Below, piece by piece: positions 6,471 through 10,364 of a stretch of 10,364 nt of DNA. The position numbers were made by a program, and so were the translations under genes. The notes under the pieces are model-generated. The model was not told the origin of the DNA and made no database searches. It saw nothing but the letters and a program-made list of their open reading frames with translations. The DNA is from Elusimicrobiota bacterium (lineage in GTDB: Bacteria > Elusimicrobiota > UBA8919): the NCBI GenBank assembly GCA_003452965.1, contig DMMW01000031.1, positions 1 through 10,364 of the forward strand, read 5' to 3'. The number at the start of each line of letters is the position of its first letter. Position 1 is the stretch's first letter.

Positions 6471-7370
6471 TTATTTTTTTAACTCTGCCCCCAAATAAGC
6501 AGCTCCAATTGCTCCGATATCTTGGGAATAATTTGATTTAATAATCTTTACATGTTTTAAGGGTGTTTTAAATGTTCGTTTTTTTAATTCTTTGGTTAGA
6601 TTTATTCTTAATAGATTCCATGCATTTGAAAAACCGCCGGTAAACGTAATCATATCAGGGTTAAATACATTGATAATATTATTTATACCGATTGACAGAT
6701 AGAAAGATATTCTCTTAAATACTGCTGTCGCTTTTTTGTTACCTTTTCTTGATAGTTTTCCTAATAATTTGATGTCTAAATATTTCTTACTAAACCCCAT
6801 TTGTTTTGCAATACGTAATCTGCCTGTTTTACCTATATATGCTTCTATACAGCCGTAATTGCCGCAGCTGCATTTAGGTCCTGCAGGATTGATTGTAATA
6901 TGTCCTAATTCTCCCGCGGAACCTGTAGCTCCTCGGTAAAGATTGCCGTTTATGATTATTCCCCCGCCTATACCGGTTCCCAAAGACAATGTTATCAAGT
7001 TTTTATATTTTCTTTTTCCGTCCAGAATATATGAGCCATATGCTGCACAATTTGCATCGTTGTCTACAGCAGTTTTAACTCTTAAATTACTTTCAAAATA
7101 TTTTTTTAATTTGACATTTTTCCAGCATGGTAGGTTTGGTGAATAACGCATTATTCCGTTTTCACTGTCTATATCTCCGGCAATACCTATGCCGATGGAT
7201 TTGAAATTTCCGATTGATTTTAGGACAGACGAAATTTTACTAAGGACAACGGTATACTTTTTATTTATCATAGGAAATTCTATCCGTTTTAAAATTTCCC
7301 CGTTATTTTTAATCAATATTATCAATATTTTTGTGCCACCAATATCGATTCCTACCAGATTTTCAGACAT
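6471..7370 (-). CDS. ROK-family sugar kinase (glucokinase-like)
   Basis: A 299-aa protein, a normal length for the family. The ATG at 7370 is chosen because it follows a strong GGAGGG by 6 nt and gives the usual start just before the phosphate-binding motif; a further in-frame ATG at 7412 would add 14 atypical residues. Motifs: DIGGTK (9-14), ATP-phosphate binding; VDNDANCAA (102-110) with the likely catalytic Asp105; GTGIGGG (131-137); ELGH (154-157) and the ROK zinc motif CSCGNYGCIE (167-176), with His157 and the three Cys as expected ligands. The family phosphorylates hexoses or N-acyl hexosamines with ATP. The exact sugar cannot be set from sequence, though the ELGH pattern fits glucokinase. 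The gene overlaps the end of folC by 19 nt, a sign of translational coupling. A 26-157 nt gap, depending on the lptD start, leads to lptD. Confidence 0.9.
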   Translation of the reverse strand: MSENLVGIDIGGTKILIILIKNNGEILKRIEFPMINKKYTVVLSKISSVLKSIGNFKSIGIGIAGDIDSENGIMRYSPNLPCWKNVKLKKYFESNLRVKTAVDNDANCAAYGSYILDGKRKYKNLITLSLGTGIGGGIIINGNLYRGATGSAGELGHITINPAGPKCSCGNYGCIEAYIGKTGRLRIAKQMGFSKKYLDIKLLGKLSRKGNKKATAVFKRISFYLSIGINNIINVFNPDMITFTGGFSNAWNLLRINLTKELKKRTFKTPLKHVKIIKSNYSQDIGAIGAAYLGAELKK

Positions 7371-8611
7371 TTTATGCCCTCCGAAACAGTGTAAAACGAA
7401 CCTGTTAAGCAAAAATCTTCAGAATTGCTTATTGCTGTTTTAGCGGCGGATTTTATATCTTTAAACATAAAGATATTTTTTTTATCTAAATATTTGTTAA
7501 ATTCCGCATAAGCAATTTCAGGCTTTAGTGCGCGTTTTATTTTAGGAGCCGATATAAAAACATTTTTAATAACAGAAGATATATTCGCTATCATTTGCTT
7601 ATAATTTTTATCTTTGAGAACCCCGAAAACAAAATTAATTTTATTACCGAAATATTTATTTATTGAATTTTTTAAAACTAACATTCCTGCAGGATTATGG
7701 GCTACATCCAATACTATTTTGAATGAATGACGAGGTCCTACGCTATGCCCTCGCCTATTTGCGAGCCTCGCCACAGGCGGCAGGACGGCATTACGTGTCG
7801 TTTTGAATTGTTTTATTTCAAATCTTCCGCGTAAATGAGTTTTTTTTAATCCTTCAATTATTTTTATTTCAGGGACATTGAGCAATTGTGAACATTTAAC
7901 AGCAATAGCGGCGTTTTTTTGTTGGTGGTTTCCTAATAACGGGAGTTCATATTTTTTTATTGATTTTACAGAATAGACTTTTGAATTTTTAAACTTTGCA
8001 ATGTTGTTAATCGTTTTTAAGGCAATTCCTGTTGCACCGGTTACAACAGCTCCGCTATTTTTTATGATTCCTGTTTTTTCTTTTGAAATTTTTTTTATAG
8101 TGTTACCGAGATATTGTGTATGTTCAAGCGAAATATTGGTAATTATTGAAAGCAAAGGTTTTTTTATAATATTTGTAGCGTCTAATCTTCCTCCTAAACC
8201 GACTTCAATTATTGCAAAATCTACTTTTTCTTTTTCAAAATACCAAAAAGCCATTGCTGTTAAAAATTCAAAATATGTCAGAGAATGAATAATAGATAAT
8301 GGTGAATAATTACAAGTAAATTTTGTAAAATCATTTGCCGAAATATAGTTTCTGTTTATTTTAATTCTTTCTCTTATGTCTATTAAATGAGGTGATGTAT
8401 ATAGCCCGACTTTATAACCTGATTCTTGTAAAATAGATGATATATATGCACAAACGGAACCTTTACCATTTGTGCCAGCTACATGAACTATTTTTAATCT
8501 ATTCTGCGGATTACCGATTTTTTCTAAGAATTTTTCAATTCGGCTTAAGTTAAAATCGTAAGAGAATTCGCCCAGATTACTTACATATTGCAATGCTTGA
8601 CGGTATATCAT
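7352..8611 (-). CDS. folC: Folylpolyglutamate / dihydrofolate synthase with an in-frame repeat insertion
   Basis: A 419-aa Mur-ligase-fold enzyme that adds glutamate to folates using ATP (FPGS) and may also make dihydrofolate (DHFS). Motifs in order: P-loop GTNGKGS (46-52), YTSPHL (71-76), EVGLGGRLDATN (136-147), LGNHQQKNAAIA (226-237), HLRGRFE (259-265), LDVAHNPAG (301-309), FGVLKDKN (329-336) and GSFYTVSE (404-411). The start is the usual one for the family, although no Shine-Dalgarno is visible. Residues 271-298 are encoded by a GC-rich palindromic repeat; in relatives only about ten residues separate GRFE from LDGAHNP. All catalytic motifs remain and the frame is open, so the enzyme is probably functional with an extra surface loop. 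It is preceded by accD across a 144-nt gap with another repeat, and its end overlaps the ROK kinase gene. Confidence 0.92.
   Translation of the reverse strand: MIYRQALQYVSNLGEFSYDFNLSRIEKFLEKIGNPQNRLKIVHVAGTNGKGSVCAYISSILQESGYKVGLYTSPHLIDIRERIKINRNYISANDFTKFTCNYSPLSIIHSLTYFEFLTAMAFWYFEKEKVDFAIIEVGLGGRLDATNIIKKPLLSIITNISLEHTQYLGNTIKKISKEKTGIIKNSGAVVTGATGIALKTINNIAKFKNSKVYSVKSIKKYELPLLGNHQQKNAAIAVKCSQLLNVPEIKIIEGLKKTHLRGRFEIKQFKTTRNAVLPPVARLANRRGHSVGPRHSFKIVLDVAHNPAGMLVLKNSINKYFGNKINFVFGVLKDKNYKQMIANISSVIKNVFISAPKIKRALKPEIAYAEFNKYLDKKNIFMFKDIKSAAKTAISNSEDFCLTGSFYTVSEGIKCLKIW
7377..7382 (-). promoter_or_regulatory. RBS that sets the ROK kinase start, inside folC
   Basis: GGAGGG on the minus strand, 6 nt from the ATG at 7370. 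It sits inside the last codons of folC, suggesting that ribosomes ending folC translation re-initiate on the kinase. Confidence 0.8.
7717..7808. repeat. In-frame palindromic repeat inserted in folC, with 8-bp flanking duplication
   Basis: TTTTGAAT at 7717-7724 and 7801-7808 flank a GC-rich 76-bp element (7725-7800). The element is an imperfect palindrome: ACGA/TCGT at its outer ends (7730-7733, 7798-7801), ATGCC/GGCAT (7745-7749, 7787-7791) and a central CTCGC-loop-GCGAG hairpin (7750-7765). One copy of the duplication plus the element is 84 bp, exactly 28 codons. The other two frames on the coding strand contain stops within the element. Precise excision joins Lys270 to Ile299 and restores ordinary FolC spacing. 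Confidence 0.8.
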
Positions 8612-8642
8612 TTTAATATTGTTGAAAATCCAACAATTATTG

Positions 8643-8703
8643 ATTACACGGATTTCTGAAAAACGATTATTTAGATTTAAAGAAAAGCATTAATCTGTGT
8701 AAT
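8643..8703. repeat. Palindromic repeat in the accD-folC gap
   Basis: ATTACACGGATT (8643-8654) and AATCTGTGTAAT (8692-8703) are inverted repeats with 11 of 12 positions matching, around a 37-nt AT-rich centre. The form resembles dispersed repeats of the ATTACACAGATT type that I recall from other genomes. Further out, TTGTTGAA occurs as a direct repeat at 8619-8626 and 8735-8742, and a short hairpin ATTGTTG/CAACAAT (8618-8637) lies just before folC. No promoter or terminator is clear in the 144-nt gap, so folC may be read from the accD message. Confidence 0.6.
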
Positions 8704-8755
8704 TTGTGTTCTTAATCTATTTAATTAAAACAAGTTGTTGAATTTTTCAAAGGTC

Positions 8756-9571
8756 TCAATTTAGCATATTTAGAATTCTTGATACGGTATTTTTTAATTC
8801 TTTCCTTTCAACAATCATGTCAATTTGACCATGTTCAAGTAAGAATTCTGAAAGCTGAAATCCTTCAGGAAGTTTTTGTTTTATTGTCTGTTCAATAACC
8901 CTTGGTCCTGCGAATCCAATTAATGCTTTTGGTTCAGCGATAATTATGTCACCCAAAAATGCAAACGATGCTGAAACGCCGCCGGTTACTGGATGGGTTA
9001 AGATTGATAAGTATGGAATATTTTTTTCAGAAAGTCTTGCTAACGCAGCTGATGTTTTTGCCATTTGCATAAGGGAAAATATACCTTCCTGCATTCTTGC
9101 ACCGCCTGACGATGATACTATTATCAGAGGTATTTTTTTATCAATTGCTGTTTCAATTGCTATTGTAATTTTTTCTCCTACAACACTTCCCATACTTCCA
9201 CCCATAAAATCGAAATTCATAACACATATGACTATTTCGACGCCGTTAATTTTACCGATGCCGATATTTACTGCTTCGTTTAGTTTTGTTTTTGTTTTGG
9301 TTTTTATTATACGGGAAGAATATTTTTGAGAATCTTTGAAGTTTAATGGATCGGTTGTTTCTAAGTTTGGTTCTATTTCATTGAAGCTATTTTCATCAAG
9401 AAGTTGCTTGATTCTTTCTTGTGTTGATAATCTGAAATAATAGCCGCATTTTGGGCATACAAAGAGATTTTCAGTAAGTTCCTTGTTATAGATTATGTTC
9501 TGACAACCGTCACATTTTCTCCATAAACCATCCGGAACTGACATTTTTTTTTTAGGCTTTTCTACCGGCAT
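8756..9571 (-). CDS. accD: Acetyl-CoA carboxylase, carboxyltransferase subunit beta
   Basis: A 271-aa protein, close to the usual bacterial length. With AccA it forms the carboxyltransferase that moves CO2 from biotin on AccB to acetyl-CoA, giving malonyl-CoA for fatty acid synthesis. An N-terminal zinc finger is present (Cys20, Cys23, Cys39, Cys42), followed by the crotonase-fold carboxyltransferase core: MGGSMGSVVGEK (123-134), SSSGGARMQEG (153-163), HPVTGGVSASFA (193-204), GFAGPRVIEQT (219-229) and FQLSEFLLEHG (238-248). A strong GGAGGT (9576-9581) lies 4 nt from the ATG, and only 23 nt separate it from trpA. The trpA-accD-folC order is known from other bacteria. A run of ten A residues on the coding strand falls over codons 7-10, just after the start. 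Confidence 0.96.
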   Translation of the reverse strand: MPVEKPKKKMSVPDGLWRKCDGCQNIIYNKELTENLFVCPKCGYYFRLSTQERIKQLLDENSFNEIEPNLETTDPLNFKDSQKYSSRIIKTKTKTKLNEAVNIGIGKINGVEIVICVMNFDFMGGSMGSVVGEKITIAIETAIDKKIPLIIVSSSGGARMQEGIFSLMQMAKTSAALARLSEKNIPYLSILTHPVTGGVSASFAFLGDIIIAEPKALIGFAGPRVIEQTIKQKLPEGFQLSEFLLEHGQIDMIVERKELKNTVSRILNMLN

Positions 9572-9594
9572 ATTTACCTCCGAATTAATTCAAG

Positions 9595-10362
9595 TTATAA
9601 CGTTTTTGTTAGATATTTTAAGAAATTTGTTACAGATTCTTTATTTTTAATTTTATTAATTATTGCACTTCCTATAATAAAACCGTCACAATAGTTTTTT
9701 AATTCTTTTAAATGTTCAGGCTTAGAAATTCCGAAACCTACTAATAAGGGTTTATTAGTTTTGTTTTTCAATAATTTCAAAAACGGTATTAGTTCTTCGG
9801 ACAATTCGCTTCTTGCTCCCGTGATACCAGTAATAGCAGTGACATATATGAACCCTGTTGAGGTTTTCGATATTTTTACTGCTCTATTTATACCGCTGGT
9901 AAGCGCTACAATCGGAATAAAAGCAATATTATATTTTTTAGCTAATTTAGTAATTTGTAAACTTTCTTCATAAGGAATATCAGGAATAATAATACCGTCT
10001 ACTCCGGCTTTCATTGAAGCATAAAAAAATTTTTTTAAATCATAATTAAAAACCGGATTAAAGTATCCCATCAATACAATAGGAATACTTGTTTTTCTTC
10101 TTATATTTTTTACTATGGACAAACATTTTTCTAAATTTATTTTATTTTCAAGAGCTTTTTGGGAAGAATACTGTATTGTTGGTCCATCAGCTATAGGATC
10201 TGAAAATGGAATACCCAATTCTATTATATTGGCATATTTTTCTATTTGGAGTATCAGTTTTTCTGTTGTTTTAATATTGGGATATCCAGCAGTAAGAAAA
10301 ACGGAAATTGCCTTTCTTTTTTCTTTTTTTAATTTTAGTAATGTTTTTTGTAAATTATTCAT
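9595..10362 (-). CDS. trpA: Tryptophan synthase alpha chain
   Basis: A 255-aa TIM-barrel protein, slightly shorter than the E. coli chain. It cleaves indole-3-glycerol phosphate to indole and glyceraldehyde 3-phosphate and passes indole to TrpB. The catalytic Glu48 and Asp59 are present in ELGIPFSDPIADGPTIQ (48-64), corresponding to E. coli Glu49 and Asp60. MGYFNP (98-103), VDGIIIPDIPYEE (121-133), TGITGAR (178-184) and the phosphate-binding VGFGIS (208-213) and IIGSA (229-233) follow. The usual APT(T/S) segment reads VALTSG here, and the segment before TGITGAR reads VTA, mild departures. The ATG at 10362 gives a typical N-terminus, but only 2 nt of upstream sequence are present, so the start and any ribosome binding site cannot be checked. 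trpB probably lies upstream. Confidence 0.94.
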   Translation of the reverse strand: MNNLQKTLLKLKKEKRKAISVFLTAGYPNIKTTEKLILQIEKYANIIELGIPFSDPIADGPTIQYSSQKALENKINLEKCLSIVKNIRRKTSIPIVLMGYFNPVFNYDLKKFFYASMKAGVDGIIIPDIPYEESLQITKLAKKYNIAFIPIVALTSGINRAVKISKTSTGFIYVTAITGITGARSELSEELIPFLKLLKNKTNKPLLVGFGISKPEHLKELKNYCDGFIIGSAIINKIKNKESVTNFLKYLTKTL

Positions 10363-10364
10363 AT

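Noticed and set aside
7725..7800. Possible frameshift or pseudogene in folC
   Set aside because: The insertion is exactly in frame, with no stop, and all FolC motifs are intact on both sides.
8612..8755. Intrinsic terminator between accD and folC
   Set aside because: The inverted repeats there are AT-rich with a long centre and are not followed by a U-tract on the minus strand.
8946..9329. Plus-strand open frame of 127 codons
   Set aside because: It lies opposite the conserved core of accD and is a shadow of its codon pattern.
1..10364. CRISPR array, tRNA or transposase gene
   Set aside because: No regularly spaced repeat-spacer units, no cloverleaf-like sequence and no transposase motif were found on either strand.

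Overview
All supported genes in this 10.4 kb window lie on the minus strand, so the biological reading order runs from right to left. The DNA is AT-rich. The genes for an LPS outer-membrane assembly protein and for type IV-type prepilins indicate a didermic bacterium. The style (an AT-rich core peppered with short dispersed repeats, plus large prepilins carrying lamin-tail and carboxypeptidase-regulatory-like domains) recalls uncultured lineages such as Elusimicrobiota, Omnitrophota or WOR-3. That placement is an impression, not something the sequence proves.

Right half, a metabolic block: trpA (tryptophan synthase alpha), accD (acetyl-CoA carboxylase carboxyltransferase beta), folC (folylpolyglutamate/dihydrofolate synthase) and a ROK-family sugar kinase, followed by an LptD/OstA-like outer-membrane LPS assembly protein. 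trpA and accD are 23 nt apart. folC and the ROK gene overlap by 19 nt, with the ROK ribosome binding site inside folC. The block is probably one transcription unit, as no convincing terminator is visible within it.

Left half, a surface-appendage block: a sigma70-type promoter (TTGACT-17-TATAAA) precedes three genes, an 873-aa prepilin with a lamin-tail-like domain and several beta-sandwich repeats, a 162-aa pseudopilin with a canonical KG^LTLVE cleavage site, and a PilX-like minor pilin cut off by the left window edge. They look like minor pilins or tip proteins of one type IV pilus or type II secretion-like fibre.

The most striking feature is a set of short, apparently unrelated, palindromic or repetitive elements at or inside gene boundaries: in the leader of the PilX-like protein, in the lptD/prepilin gap, in the lptD signal peptide, just upstream of the lptD start, inside folC, and between accD and folC. 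The folC case is the clearest. A GC-rich 76-bp palindromic element is flanked by an 8-bp direct repeat (TTTTGAAT). The net addition is exactly 84 bp (28 codons), in frame, and its removal restores the usual FolC spacing between GRFE and LDxAHNP. No stretch over 300 bp lacks a gene. No tRNA, rRNA, CRISPR array, transposase or riboswitch was seen.
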